Positions 37,005 through 44,963 of a DNA stretch of 64,000 bases are shown here, one piece after another. How positions within the stretch are numbered: position 1 is the stretch's first letter; the number at the start of each line of letters is the position of its first letter. Under the pieces are notes generated by a model. It was not told the origin of the DNA and did not search any database. It worked only from the letters and a program-made list of their open reading frames with translations. Both the position numbers and the translations under genes were made by a program. Location: the NCBI RefSeq assembly GCF_963677155.1, contig NZ_OY781884.1:1792501-1856500 (forward strand), in the 5' to 3' direction. Source of the stretch: an uncultured Draconibacterium sp. Lineage in GTDB: Bacteria; Bacteroidota; Bacteroidia; Bacteroidales; Prolixibacteraceae.

Positions 37005-38034
37005 AGTGCCAATATTCAGTGGGCTAGGTGTCGTGTTTTTGAACAGGTTAAAATTCTAATTGCTTATCAGTTTTCTTGCCAGTAATTTGTAGCTACCGCA
37101 ATAGCTAGTCTATCGAAAAGCCTGTCTCCAAAGTATCTTCGGTTCAGCTTGTAACAAAATTCATCTAGGTATAGCTGTAAGTATTTACCTTTAATTTTGT
37201 GATAAATGCCTAAAAGTGTACGTTTTGCATTACTTATTGCTATATGCACCCATTGTAATGTCGTTTTGGTTGTCTCAGCATTTGATTTCTCGGAAACATG
37301 AACCTCGACATAATCGGCAATGTCAAAGTAACTTGTGCTTTTGTCGCTGAAGACAATACTTTCTTCGTCAATGTTCTACCCAACAAAATAATTGACTTCA
37401 TCAGAGCTACGTCCATTAAGTACTTTCATTTTAAAATATCTGCATTGTTTTCCTTTTATACCAGTCTCTGGATCTTCCAATGGAACTGATTCTGCAGCTA
37501 CTGCAACATTCTATTGCCGTTGGCTGCCTCTGCCTCGTTTCAGATTTTGCTTGTCCTTTTCTCTGGTTTCTGTTTCAAAATAGGCTTCATCAAATTCAAC
37601 CATTCCGCTAAAACCATACAAATCATCTCGTTTTCCCATCGCTTCGCGTATTTTATGCATCATAACCCAAACTGTTTCATAGCGACTATGTCCAAGCTGT
37701 CGTTGTAACTCCGTTGCAGAGATACCTTTTTTGCTAAAATTCATAAATGCCATTGCTTAAGTACCACTTGCGGATTGGAAGCTTGTAATTCTCCATCATT
37801 GTCCCGCTTCGCAAGCCTGTCCTAAAACGGCATTCAGTGCATTGCCACTGCCTTTTTGCTTTCAGCCAATAGTGCTTCTTACATCCACATTTCTTACAAA
37901 AAATACCTTGCTTTTCCATAATTTTTTTTTAATGAAACCTACAGCTTTCTTCATTGGGAAAAGATTCTATAAATTTGATAATATTTATATCATTTTTGTT
38001 TCCAATAAATTAGCATTTTTTATTTGGTGGCACT
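37005..38034. mobile_element. Decayed IS1595-type element, approximate extent
   Basis: The span is defined by AGTGCCA at 37005-37011 and its complement TGGCACT at 38028-38034, about 1030 bp apart, the usual IS1595 length. No matching target duplication is visible next to these points, so the ends are tentative. The transposase pseudogene lies inside on the minus strand. Confidence 0.4.
37067..37919 (-). pseudogene. IS1595 family transposase, frameshifted
   Basis: Read on the minus strand from 37919, pieces of one transposase appear in different frames. Segment 37734-37919 has the zinc ribbon (CKKCGCKKHYW...QCTEC). Segment 37511-37753 has the helix-turn-helix ISATELQRQLGHSRYETVW and the first catalytic Asp (MVEFDEAYFE). 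Near 37290-37360 come SDKSTSYFDIADYVEVHVS (second Asp), then NAKRTLLGIYHKIKGKYLQLYLDEFCYKLNRRY with the Glu. At least two frame changes separate them, so no intact protein can be made without frameshifting. A Lys/Arg-rich patch near 37511-37540 marks the first break. Confidence 0.82.
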
Positions 38035-38076
38035 ATCACGGATTAGCAATAAATTTTATTTAATAGTTATCGGCAT

Positions 38077-38108
38077 CTCCGCTACCGCGCAGATCTTTTC
38101 GCGTGGTA
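38077..38108. repeat. REP-like hairpin element, right copy
   Basis: CTCCGCTACCGCGC (38077-38090) is shared with 29901-29914. TACCGCGC (38083-38090) pairs with GCGTGGTA (38101-38108), allowing one G-U pair. Confidence 0.6.
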
Positions 38109-38169
38109 AATCGAAAACTAAAAAAGCAGATTCTGAAAAATGAAACAATAAAAAATGTTGCTATGCAAA

Positions 38170-38191
38170 CCACACGAAAGGATTCGTGTGG
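38170..38191. repeat. Perfect 9-bp hairpin near the island right end
   Basis: CCACACGAA (38170-38178) and TTCGTGTGG (38183-38191) around an AGGA loop. No T-run follows, so it is probably not a terminator. Confidence 0.6.
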
Positions 38192-38241
38192 CAACAGAGG
38201 TGCCTTTGAAGAATTAGTTCTGTGTTAATAAAATAATCTGT

Positions 38242-38263
38242 ATAATTGTAAACTTGCGGTTAA
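38242..38263. repeat. Right 22-bp direct repeat of the island
   Basis: Identical over 22 nt to 29875-29896, same orientation. It ends 84 nt before the next gene, leaving that gene's presumed promoter outside the island. Confidence 0.85.
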
Positions 38264-38313
38264 CTGTAATATGCTTTTATTTAGATTGATTCTATTAAAT
38301 TCGGGAAAAGAAT

Positions 38314-38321
38314 TAGCTTTG
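38314..38321 (+). promoter_or_regulatory. -7 box upstream of the decarboxylase gene
   Basis: TAGCTTTG matches TAnnTTTG, 26 nt before the ATG at 38348. The -33 region is weak. Confidence 0.4.
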
Positions 38322-38347
38322 TAGTCCTTAAAATAATTCGACAAAAC

Positions 38348-39607
38348 ATGGCAGAAAAAAATCTACCTTTTAGCAAAGAACAGCTTGAAAGCATTATTGA
38401 AAACCACCCTACTCCATTTCATATTTACGACGAGAAGGCCATTCTTGAAAATGCACGTAATTTCCAAAAAGCATTTTCGTGGAACGAAGGTTTTAAAGAA
38501 TATTATGCAATTAAAGCTGCACCAAATCCATACTTGATGAAGATTTTGAGAAAGGAAGGTTTTGGAATTGACTGTAGTTCTGTTGCTGAATTGGAACTGG
38601 CCAAACGTATTGGAATGAGCGGCGATGAAATTATGCTGACCTCGAACGATACGCCGGCATACGAATTTCAGCTGGCTAAAGATTTGGGGGCCATTATCAA
38701 TCTCGACGATATTTCGCACATCGACTTTGTTGAAAAGAATGTAGGACTGCCGGAAACGATTTGCATGCGTTATAATCCGGGAAGTTTGAAGGAAGGAAAT
38801 GTAATTATCGGACATCCGGAAGAAGCCAAGTACGGTTTTACTCGTGAGCAAATAATCGAAGGCTATCAGATTCTAAAAGAAAAAGGTGTAAAACATTTTG
38901 GTATTCACACCATGGTGGCTTCCAACGAACTTGCCCCGAGCTATTTTGTAGAAACTGCCGAGCTGCTGTTTAAGTTAATCGTTGAGGTTTACGAAAAAAC
39001 AGGCGTGAAAATTGAATTTGCGAATATGGGCGGCGGAATTGGAATTCCTTACAAACCCGGCGACAAACCTGTTGACATGGAATTTGTAAGCGCCGGTGTA
39101 AAAAAACACTACGATAATATTCTTGTTAAAGCCGGACTTGCGCCGTTGAAAATATTTTTTGAATCGGGACGTGCTATTACCGGACCTTATGGTTATTTGG
39201 TAACCAAAGTTCGCCATATCAAAAAAACATACAAAACCTACGCCGGGTTGGATGCCTGCATGACGAACCTGATGCGTCCTGCGCTATACAACGCTTACCA
39301 TCACATTACGGTTATGGGCAAAGAAAACGACGAGGCGAATGTAAAATACGACGTTACCGGCTCGTTATGCGAAAACAACGACAAATTTGCCATCGACCGC
39401 ATGCTGCCTGAAATTGAACCGGATGATATTGTGGTAATTCACGACACAGGAGCACACGGACATTCGATGGGTTTTAACTACAACGGGAAACTAAAATCGG
39501 CCGAGTTGCTGCTTCGCGAAAATGGCGATGTAGCAGAGATCCGACGTGCTGAAACAATTGAAGATTATTTTGCAACACTCGACTTCGATGGTGTGAAAGA
39601 CTTTTAA
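38348..39607 (+). CDS. Diaminopimelate decarboxylase family PLP enzyme
   Basis: 419 residues of the fold-III PLP decarboxylase family. EYYAIKAAPNPYLMKIL carries the PLP Lys; GFGIDCSSVAELELA, MGGGIGIPY (phosphate-binding Gly run), ESGRAITGPYG and GSLCENNDKFAIDR (the CENND loop from the partner subunit that contacts substrate) are all present. FGIHTMVASNE replaces the usual H-x-GSQ, so the protein is divergent. Decarboxylation of meso-diaminopimelate to lysine is most likely; a related diamine or polyamine precursor is possible, which is why no symbol is given. It has its own terminator. Confidence 0.82.
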   Translation: MAEKNLPFSKEQLESIIENHPTPFHIYDEKAILENARNFQKAFSWNEGFKEYYAIKAAPNPYLMKILRKEGFGIDCSSVAELELAKRIGMSGDEIMLTSNDTPAYEFQLAKDLGAIINLDDISHIDFVEKNVGLPETICMRYNPGSLKEGNVIIGHPEEAKYGFTREQIIEGYQILKEKGVKHFGIHTMVASNELAPSYFVETAELLFKLIVEVYEKTGVKIEFANMGGGIGIPYKPGDKPVDMEFVSAGVKKHYDNILVKAGLAPLKIFFESGRAITGPYGYLVTKVRHIKKTYKTYAGLDACMTNLMRPALYNAYHHITVMGKENDEANVKYDVTGSLCENNDKFAIDRMLPEIEPDDIVVIHDTGAHGHSMGFNYNGKLKSAELLLRENGDVAEIRRAETIEDYFATLDFDGVKDF

Positions 39608-39634
39608 AAATACTTACTTCACAATAAAATAATG

Positions 39635-39663
39635 AGGCCGGGCTACAAAACCCGGCCTTTTTT
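39635..39663 (+). terminator. Terminator after the decarboxylase gene
   Basis: AGGCCGGG (39635-39642) and CCCGGCCT (39651-39658) form a perfect stem followed by a T-run to 39663. Confidence 0.9.
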
Positions 39664-39694
39664 GTATTTTTAAAAGCACACAAAACAGTAAACG

Positions 39695-40804
39695 ATGAAA
39701 ATAGGATACGACGCAAAACGAGCATTTCGGAATACCTCCGGTTTGGGAAACTACAGCCGGAACACTCTAAATGCACTGGGCAAATACTTCCCCGATCATC
39801 AATACACGCTTTATACTCCCGAAATAAAGGAAGCAATGCTGGAAGAACAGGAGAAATTTGAAGTAATAGCTCCAAATCATAGCCATTCAGGTTTTAGAAA
39901 AGCCATATGGCGTTCGGTACAGCTTAGCGAAGAAATTCAGGGGCATAACCTTAATCTTTTTCACGGACTAAGCAACGAACTTCCGAAGGGAATTCACAAA
40001 ACCTCTATCCCAACTTTGGTAACCATTCACGATCTTATTTTTATTCGTTATCCCGGGTTTTATAAAACACTAGACCGGGCTATTTATTTCCGCAAAACAA
40101 AATATGCATGCAACGCTGCAACCAAAATTTTGGCCATCAGCCAACAAACCAAAGACGATATTATTGATTTTGTAGATGTTGACCCGGAAAAGATAGAGAT
40201 TCTCCATCAGGCAATTTCTCCACTGTTTTTTGAGAATGCCAATACCGGAAAAATCAAAGAAAAATATAAACTGCCCAACGAATTTATTTTGGCCGTTGGC
40301 ACAGTTGAGGAGCGGAAGAATCAGCTTTCGATTATTAAAGCGTTGGTAGAAAAAAACATCACTCTACCATTGGTTATGGTCGGAAACCCTACATCGTATT
40401 GTAACGACATTCATAAATACATTGCCGAAAAACAACTTCATGACCGGGTAATTTTTCTGAGAAATATTCCGGAAGCAGATCTGGCAGGCATTTATCAACT
40501 GGCGCAGCTATCCATTTACATTTCGGTATTCGAAGGTTTTGGACTTCCGGTAATTGAATCGATGGCATGTGGCTGCCCGGTAATTACATCAAACGCTTCG
40601 TGTTTACCTGAAACCGCCGGCGATGCAGCTGTACTTTGCTCGCCGCAAAACATTGAACAGCTTGGTAATAACATTGAGAAGATACTTACCGACACCAATT
40701 TTCGCAAAGAATTAATTATGAAAGGGCGAGTGAGAGCCAATGAGTTTCAACCCAAAAAATATGTTGAAAATTTGATTTCTTTGTACACCGAATTAATAAA
40801 GTAA
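39695..40804 (+). CDS. Glycosyltransferase family 4 protein
   Basis: 369 residues with a GT-B fold. The N-terminal part MKIGYDAKRAFRNTSGLGNYSRNTL holds the acceptor-side Gly loop, and the C-terminal donor site is ISVFEGFGLPVIESMACGCPVITSNASCLPE with the E-x7-E pair typical of GT4. VGTVEERKNQLSIIKAL precedes it. No signal or membrane segment. It probably transfers a nucleotide-activated sugar in surface glycan assembly; the sugar is unknown. Confidence 0.9.
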   Translation: MKIGYDAKRAFRNTSGLGNYSRNTLNALGKYFPDHQYTLYTPEIKEAMLEEQEKFEVIAPNHSHSGFRKAIWRSVQLSEEIQGHNLNLFHGLSNELPKGIHKTSIPTLVTIHDLIFIRYPGFYKTLDRAIYFRKTKYACNAATKILAISQQTKDDIIDFVDVDPEKIEILHQAISPLFFENANTGKIKEKYKLPNEFILAVGTVEERKNQLSIIKALVEKNITLPLVMVGNPTSYCNDIHKYIAEKQLHDRVIFLRNIPEADLAGIYQLAQLSIYISVFEGFGLPVIESMACGCPVITSNASCLPETAGDAAVLCSPQNIEQLGNNIEKILTDTNFRKELIMKGRVRANEFQPKKYVENLISLYTELIK

Positions 40805-40820
40805 GGGATTCAGGTTCTCC

Positions 40821-40887
40821 CTGTCGCTTCTTCAAAGCTTCTGTCCTCGGTTAGTTGATGAAGGCAATTGAAAAGAAGTAACGACAG
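40821..40887. promoter_or_regulatory. Long hairpin abutting an AGGAGG motif upstream of the TsaC-like gene
   Basis: CTGTCG (40821-40826) pairs with CGACAG (40882-40887), and CTTCTT (40827-40832) with AAGAAG (40873-40878) across a 3-nt bulge. AGGAGG (40886-40891) overlaps the closing end, 4 nt before an in-frame TTG. Confidence 0.4.
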
Positions 40888-40916
40888 GAGGTCAATTGAT
40901 AGTAAAAAGACATTAC

Positions 40917-41480
40917 ATGCACGACGATTTAAAAAAGGCTGTTGAAGTTTTGAAAAGTGGGGGTATCATTCTTTATCCAACCGATACCATTTGGGGCATT
41001 GGCTGCGACGCCACCAATGCAGAAGCTGTTAAACGTATTTACGATATAAAAAAACGCGAAGACTCGAAAAGCATACTCATTTTAATGGAAAATCCGGCTT
41101 TGCTCAATCGTTATGTCGATGAAGTTCCTGAGGTTGCCTGGGATTTGGTTGAGCTAAGTACAACGCCGCTCACAGTAATTTATCCCGGAGCAAAAAATCT
41201 GGCTGCGAATTTAGTTGCTGAAGACGGCAGTATCGGTATTCGTTTTACCAAAGAAGAGTTTACGCGCCAGTTGCTTCAACGTTTCCGCCGGCCTATTGTT
41301 TCTACTTCGGCCAATATAAGTGGTGAAAAATCACCGGCTTTTTTTGATGAAATTTCGGAAGAAATAAAAGAATCCGTTGATTACATTGTGGAATACCGGC
41401 AGGATGATCGTATGCCATCGCAACCATCAAGCGTAATAAAACTGGGGCCGGGCGGACAAATCGATATTCTCAGAAAATAA
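40917..41480 (+). CDS. L-threonylcarbamoyladenylate synthase (TsaC/Sua5/YrdC)
   Basis: 187 residues from the ATG at 40917; an in-frame TTG at 40896 lies 4 nt after AGGAGG and would add seven residues. The motif GGIILYPTDTIWGIGCDATN is the YrdC nucleotide-binding start; KKREDSKSILILM and RFRRPIVSTSANISGEKSP complete the active site. It makes threonylcarbamoyl-AMP from threonine, bicarbonate and ATP for the t6A37 modification of ANN-decoding tRNAs. It is the short TsaC form without the Sua5 C-terminal domain. Confidence 0.92.
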   Translation: MHDDLKKAVEVLKSGGIILYPTDTIWGIGCDATNAEAVKRIYDIKKREDSKSILILMENPALLNRYVDEVPEVAWDLVELSTTPLTVIYPGAKNLAANLVAEDGSIGIRFTKEEFTRQLLQRFRRPIVSTSANISGEKSPAFFDEISEEIKESVDYIVEYRQDDRMPSQPSSVIKLGPGGQIDILRK

Positions 41481-41505
41481 AAAGGCCACCTGAAAACAGA
41501 TGGCC
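41479..41505 (-). terminator. Terminator downstream of the head-GIN gene
   Basis: GGCCACCTG (41484-41492) and CAGATGGCC (41497-41505) pair with one wobble on the minus strand, followed by TTTTT. It separates two convergent genes and may serve both. Confidence 0.75.
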
Positions 41506-41529
41506 CAAAATATTCTTAATCTGATTGGA

Positions 41530-42234
41530 TTACATACTTCTTACATGCCCTGATCCGGCAACCGAAGCATCAACAGTTGGATTACCTTTGTAATATACAC
41601 TTCCTGATCCGGCAACTCGTACTTTTAACGAGCCATTCGATTTAACTTTACAATTGCCCGATCCTGATGTGCTAACAGTTACATCTTCAGCTTCAAATCC
41701 ATCGGCCTTACAATTACCCGACCCTGAAATTGAAACAGAAAGCTCGTCGGCAACACTATCGCTTTCAATTTTAATGTTACCCGAGCCTGAAATGGCTCCA
41801 TTTACTTTATCAGATATCAGGTCTTCAATTTCAATATTTCCGCTACCGCTAACAGCCAGGTCAATAATGCGTGCTTTAATTTCATTGGCTAAAATATCTC
41901 CCGAACCGGAAACACCCAATCCATTAACATCAGGTACAGTAATATAAATGTCTATTCTGCCGGGTTTGTAATTGCGCTGGAAAACACTTTTCCCCGGAAA
42001 ACGGATTATCAATTTACTTCTATTTACTTCGGTAATAATGTCTTCAAGTGTAGACTGTTTTGCTTCTATCCGCACACTTTGCGGACTACCCTGCCTGAGA
42101 TGCACAGTTGCCGGAATTCGCAAACTGATCTCCGAGAAACTGGAAACATCACGAGTTTCTTCCTGTGCCTGAACAGTTGTGGCAACGAATAAGCCCATTA
42201 CAAAAAGGCTCAATAATAAAAATCTGTTTTTCAT
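41530..42234 (-). CDS. Head-GIN domain (DUF2807) secreted protein
   Basis: 234 residues from the ATG at 42234 (an upstream in-frame ATG exists at 42264). Signal peptide: NRFLLLSLFVMGLFVATTVQAQ. The mature part is a right-handed beta-helix-like series of short repeats with the motif SGSGNI/SGSGN (at least six: VSGSGDI, VSGSGNI, ISGSGNI, ISGSGNC, TSGSGNC, VAGSGSV), typical of the putative auto-transporter adhesin head-GIN domain. Bacteroidota carry many of these in the periplasm or on the surface; function uncertain. Confidence 0.9.
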   Translation of the reverse strand: MKNRFLLLSLFVMGLFVATTVQAQEETRDVSSFSEISLRIPATVHLRQGSPQSVRIEAKQSTLEDIITEVNRSKLIIRFPGKSVFQRNYKPGRIDIYITVPDVNGLGVSGSGDILANEIKARIIDLAVSGSGNIEIEDLISDKVNGAISGSGNIKIESDSVADELSVSISGSGNCKADGFEAEDVTVSTSGSGNCKVKSNGSLKVRVAGSGSVYYKGNPTVDASVAGSGHVRSM

Positions 42235-42414
42235 GCTCTTACTATTTAAATTTCTATTTTTCAATATCCGGGAAAAAGTGGTATTTATAATCGGCTAACA
42301 CCAATGATATTTCCGGCCAATATTATCATTACGTTTCAATGACGCTACAATTTGAGTAAAGTTACACATGCGACAAACATAATTGCACATTTTAAATGCC
42401 TAAAGAAGCAATTC

Positions 42415-42849
42415 ATGAAACAGAAACACATAGTACCGGTGCAGATCCGGTTTAACGACATCGACCTGATGGGCCATGTTTATAATGCCAAATACCAGGA
42501 ATTCTTTGACTTGGCACGCCTAAAATATTTCGGAACAGTTTTAGGCGATCTTATTAGCTGGAAACACAAAGGATTAATCATTGCCTCGGTGAAAGTGGAT
42601 TACATGCAACCAACCTTTCTTGAGGATGAGATTCATGTGGAAACATCAGTATCGTCGCTTGGCGAAAAAAGCCTGAAGATGACACAAGCCGTTTACAAAC
42701 AGAACAGTACCGAGCCGGCGGCAATATGCAAATCGGTAATGGTTTGTTTTGATATGAAAGCCAGAGTTTCGGAACCAATTCCGGAGGTTTGGAGAAAGAA
42801 ATTTGCAGATTTTGAGCCCAACTTAAACGTCGATCAATCCGTCGGGTAA
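42415..42849 (+). CDS. Acyl-CoA thioesterase (hotdog fold, 4HBT)
   Basis: 144 residues from the ATG at 42415. QIRFNDIDLMGHVYNAKYQEFFDLARLKYF is the 4-hydroxybenzoyl-CoA thioesterase/YbgC-FadM signature with the catalytic Asp (DIDLMGHVYN). The in-frame ATG at 42352 would add a non-conserved N-terminus. It hydrolyses acyl-CoA or acyl-ACP thioesters; chain-length preference unknown. Its last 27 nt overlap the end of the convergent rimM gene. Confidence 0.87.
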   Translation: MKQKHIVPVQIRFNDIDLMGHVYNAKYQEFFDLARLKYFGTVLGDLISWKHKGLIIASVKVDYMQPTFLEDEIHVETSVSSLGEKSLKMTQAVYKQNSTEPAAICKSVMVCFDMKARVSEPIPEVWRKKFADFEPNLNVDQSVG

Positions 42850-43350
42850 GCTTAAGGTTAGCGTACTTTCATTTTCGCTATACGAAACCAACATCTCTTC
42901 GTGAAACGGGATTAACAATTCCTCGCCCCGGTACGAAACAGTAAAAACAATATTACCGGAATAATCATCAACGTGATCGATAACACCAATTTTGCCCAGT
43001 TTGCTATCTATTAACATCAGGCCTTCAAACATCGATTCGTTTTCTTCCTGTTCATCAATAATCTCCGAATGAAACAGGTAAGCACTGGCACCAATCAGGC
43101 GTTTGGCATATTTTTCGTCGTCAACCCAATCAAACTTTACAATGGCCGATTTAGATGAGCGGAAACGGAAGCCATCTTTTTCCACAAAAAAAGGAACAAG
43201 TAAACCATCCAGTTCAACAAAAAAGCGGTCGCTTTCTTCCACTGAATATTCAAACTGTTCGTCAAACTCCAGGACTACTTCGCCATGTACGCCATGCGTT
43301 TTTCTGAAGAATCCAACTTTTTGGCAATCGGTTTTTGGTATCGTTTCCAT
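42823..43350 (-). CDS. rimM: Ribosome maturation factor RimM
   Basis: 175 residues. VGFFRKTHGVHGEVVLEFDE is the N-terminal RimM barrel motif (GxxxKxHGxxGEV), and the PRC-barrel-like C-terminal domain has GLMLIDSKLGKIGVIDHVDDYSGNIVF and LLIPFHEEMLVSYSE. RimM binds ribosomal protein S19 and helps 16S rRNA 3' domain maturation. rpsP, its usual partner, lies just upstream, separated by a terminator-like hairpin. A -7 box at 43355-43362 is only 4 nt before the ATG. Confidence 0.93.
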   Translation of the reverse strand: METIPKTDCQKVGFFRKTHGVHGEVVLEFDEQFEYSVEESDRFFVELDGLLVPFFVEKDGFRFRSSKSAIVKFDWVDDEKYAKRLIGASAYLFHSEIIDEQEENESMFEGLMLIDSKLGKIGVIDHVDDYSGNIVFTVSYRGEELLIPFHEEMLVSYSENESTLTLSLPDGLIDV

Positions 43351-43354
43351 ACTT

Positions 43355-43362
43355 CAAAAGTA
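43355..43362 (-). promoter_or_regulatory. -7 box immediately upstream of rimM
   Basis: On the minus strand reads TACTTTTG followed by AAGT and the rimM ATG (43350-43348), so transcription would begin at or within a few bases of the start codon. Confidence 0.4.
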
Positions 43363-43461
43363 AAGCATTTTCACTTGAAACGGTAGTTATGAATAGAAAG
43401 TTCCAAAAAATGGCAACATAATTTTAATCAGAAGCGACTAAAACAATGTGATAAAACAAAA

Positions 43462-43491
43462 AAAACCACCTGCCAAACGACAAGTGGTTTT
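43462..43491. terminator. Terminator between rpsP and rimM
   Basis: AAAACCAC (43462-43469) and GTGGTTTT (43484-43491) around a 14-nt loop; A and T tracts make it usable in both directions, mainly for rpsP on the minus strand. Confidence 0.7.
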
Positions 43492-43515
43492 CTATGATAA
43501 GATGAGTTGTCTTTC

Positions 43516-44124
43516 TTAAGATTCCGCACCTTTTTCTTCTTCCGAAGCAGCAGGTGCTTCAGCTTCAGGAGTTTCTTCAACTTCAGCAGTTGCCTCTTCT
43601 TCTGCTTCTTCAGCAGCGGCTTCAGCTTCAGCTTCTTTAGCAGCAGCTTCGGCTTCGGCAGCTAATTCTGCTTCTCTTGCAGCAATAGCGGCAGCTCTTT
43701 CTTCGTTGACTTTCTTCTCAGCTTCCAGTTGTTTTTCAGCTTCTGCAGCGGCATCACCGGCCAAACGGTCGATTTTTGCCTGAATTTTAGCTTCTTTTGC
43801 TGCAATCCAGCTTTCTAAACGTTTTTCAGCTTCAGCTTCATCGAAAGCTCCTTTTTTAACTCCACCCATCAGGTGTTTTTTGTACATAACACCTTTGTAA
43901 GATAATATTGCTCTTACAGTGTCGGTTGGTTGTGCGCCTTTAACAAGCCAGTCGTAAGCTTTGTCAAAATCGAGATCGATAGTAGCAGGATCAGTGTTAG
44001 GATTGTACGTGCCAATTCTTTCAATGTACCTGCCATCTCGTGGCGCCCTGCTATCAGCTACTACAATGTGGTAGTATGCGTAGCGTTTGCGACCGTGTCG
44101 CGCTAATCTCATTTTTACTGGCAT
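43516..44124 (-). CDS. rpsP: 30S ribosomal protein S16 with long acidic C-terminal extension
   Basis: 202 residues. The first ~80 ([42 protein letters not shown]...) are canonical S16. The rest is an Ala/Glu-rich helical tail: [25 protein letters not shown], then a long stretch of alternating Ala and Glu, ending in GAES. Bacteroidota S16 proteins commonly carry an extension, but the core is only 80-90 residues in most bacteria. It binds 16S rRNA in the body of the 30S subunit. Confidence 0.95.
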   Translation of the reverse strand: MPVKMRLARHGRKRYAYYHIVVADSRAPRDGRYIERIGTYNPNTDPATIDLDFDKAYDWLVKGAQPTDTVRAILSYKGVMYKKHLMGGVKKGAFDEAEAEKRLESWIAAKEAKIQAKIDRLAGDAAAEAEKQLEAEKKVNEERAAAIAAREAELAAEAEAAAKEAEAEAAAEEAEEEATAEVEETPEAEAPAASEEEKGAES

Positions 44125-44156
44125 AATTCTATTTTTTAATTTTGAAAAATGTGGCG

Positions 44157-44164
44157 CAAAGATA
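44157..44164 (-). promoter_or_regulatory. -7 box upstream of rpsP
   Basis: On the minus strand reads TATCTTTG, 32 nt before the rpsP ATG; the -33 position holds TTTC. Confidence 0.5.
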
Positions 44165-44269
44165 GTATAAAATTCTGTTCCTGAAAGTTTTGAAAAAGTA
44201 TTTTTCTATTTAATGATATCCTCTTTCAAAGTACGTTTATCATCAGACTTAAATATTTTAAGCCTACTA

Positions 44270-44953
44270 TTATTCGCCAGCCTCCGCTTTTGCAGCATCT
44301 ACCATGTCTTCGTTAGCCGTAATGGTAAACTCTACCCTGCGGTTTTGAGCTTTTCCCGCTTTGGTATCGTTGCTCGCCCGTGGCTGCGATTCGCCCATTC
44401 CTACTGAACTTAAGCGCGAAGCAGCAATTCCCTCCGACTTTAAAAAGCTAACAACCGATGCTGCACGCTTTTCCGATAAGGTTTGGTTGTACGATTCGGC
44501 ACCATCGCTGTCGGTATGCCCTACTACCAAAATATCGGTATCCGGGTATCTGTTAAATATTTCCACCAGATTGCCCAGGTTGGTCTGCGAAGCACTGGTA
44601 AGCTTTGAACTATCAAACTCAAAACGCACATCGGCATTTTCGTCCAGAATTAACTGGATACCTTCTTCGCTGCGCACCACCTCGGCACCAGGCATTGTTG
44701 TTTCAATTTCTTCGGCTTGTTTATCCATTTTTTTACCAATAATTGCACCGGCACCGCCACCAACAGCAGCCCCAACTAATGCGCCTGCCGCACGATTATC
44801 TTTTCCGCCAATTAAGGCGCCTAAGGCAGCTCCTGCGGCTACTCCAATTCCTGCACCTTTTTGCGAGCTATTGGCATTTTGCAACGAGCTACAACTATTT
44901 AAAAATATTCCTGCCACAAAAAGCACAAGAACTACTAATGTTTTATTCTTCAT
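44270..44953 (-). CDS. OmpA family lipoprotein with glycine zipper
   Basis: 227 residues. The lipoprotein signal is NKTLVVLVLFVAGIFLNSC. A glycine-zipper segment follows (GAGIGVAAGAALGALIGG, then AAGALVGAAVGGGAGAIIG), then a C-terminal OmpA-like peptidoglycan-binding domain at about 110-215 with FDSSKLTSASQTNLGNL, ILVVGHTDSDG and LSEKRAASVVSFL. The Asp and Arg that bind diaminopimelate are present (HTDSDG; NRRVEFT). It links the outer membrane to the cell wall. It is 10 nt downstream of the lipocalin-like gene. Confidence 0.93.
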   Translation of the reverse strand: MKNKTLVVLVLFVAGIFLNSCSSLQNANSSQKGAGIGVAAGAALGALIGGKDNRAAGALVGAAVGGGAGAIIGKKMDKQAEEIETTMPGAEVVRSEEGIQLILDENADVRFEFDSSKLTSASQTNLGNLVEIFNRYPDTDILVVGHTDSDGAESYNQTLSEKRAASVVSFLKSEGIAASRLSSVGMGESQPRASNDTKAGKAQNRRVEFTITANEDMVDAAKAEAGE

Positions 44954-44963
44954 AACTGTGATC

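Larger units (their letters stand above)
29875..38263. mobile_element. Putative genomic island bounded by 22-bp direct repeats
   Basis: About 8.4 kb between identical 22-bp repeats. Inside are a C10 protease, two small lipoproteins, a DUF4249 lipoprotein, a TonB-dependent receptor, several hairpin elements and a decayed transposase. Genes outside on both sides are ordinary housekeeping or metabolic genes. By eye the island genes use ATA and AGG/AGA codons more than the neighbours. No integrase or recombinase gene other than the transposase remnant is present, so the element is either non-autonomous, decayed or moved by a recombinase elsewhere. The repeat itself is directly visible; mobility is inference. 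Confidence 0.55.

Noticed and set aside
37734..37919. Separate small zinc-ribbon protein
   Set aside because: It is the N-terminal piece of the frameshifted IS1595 transposase, not an independent gene.
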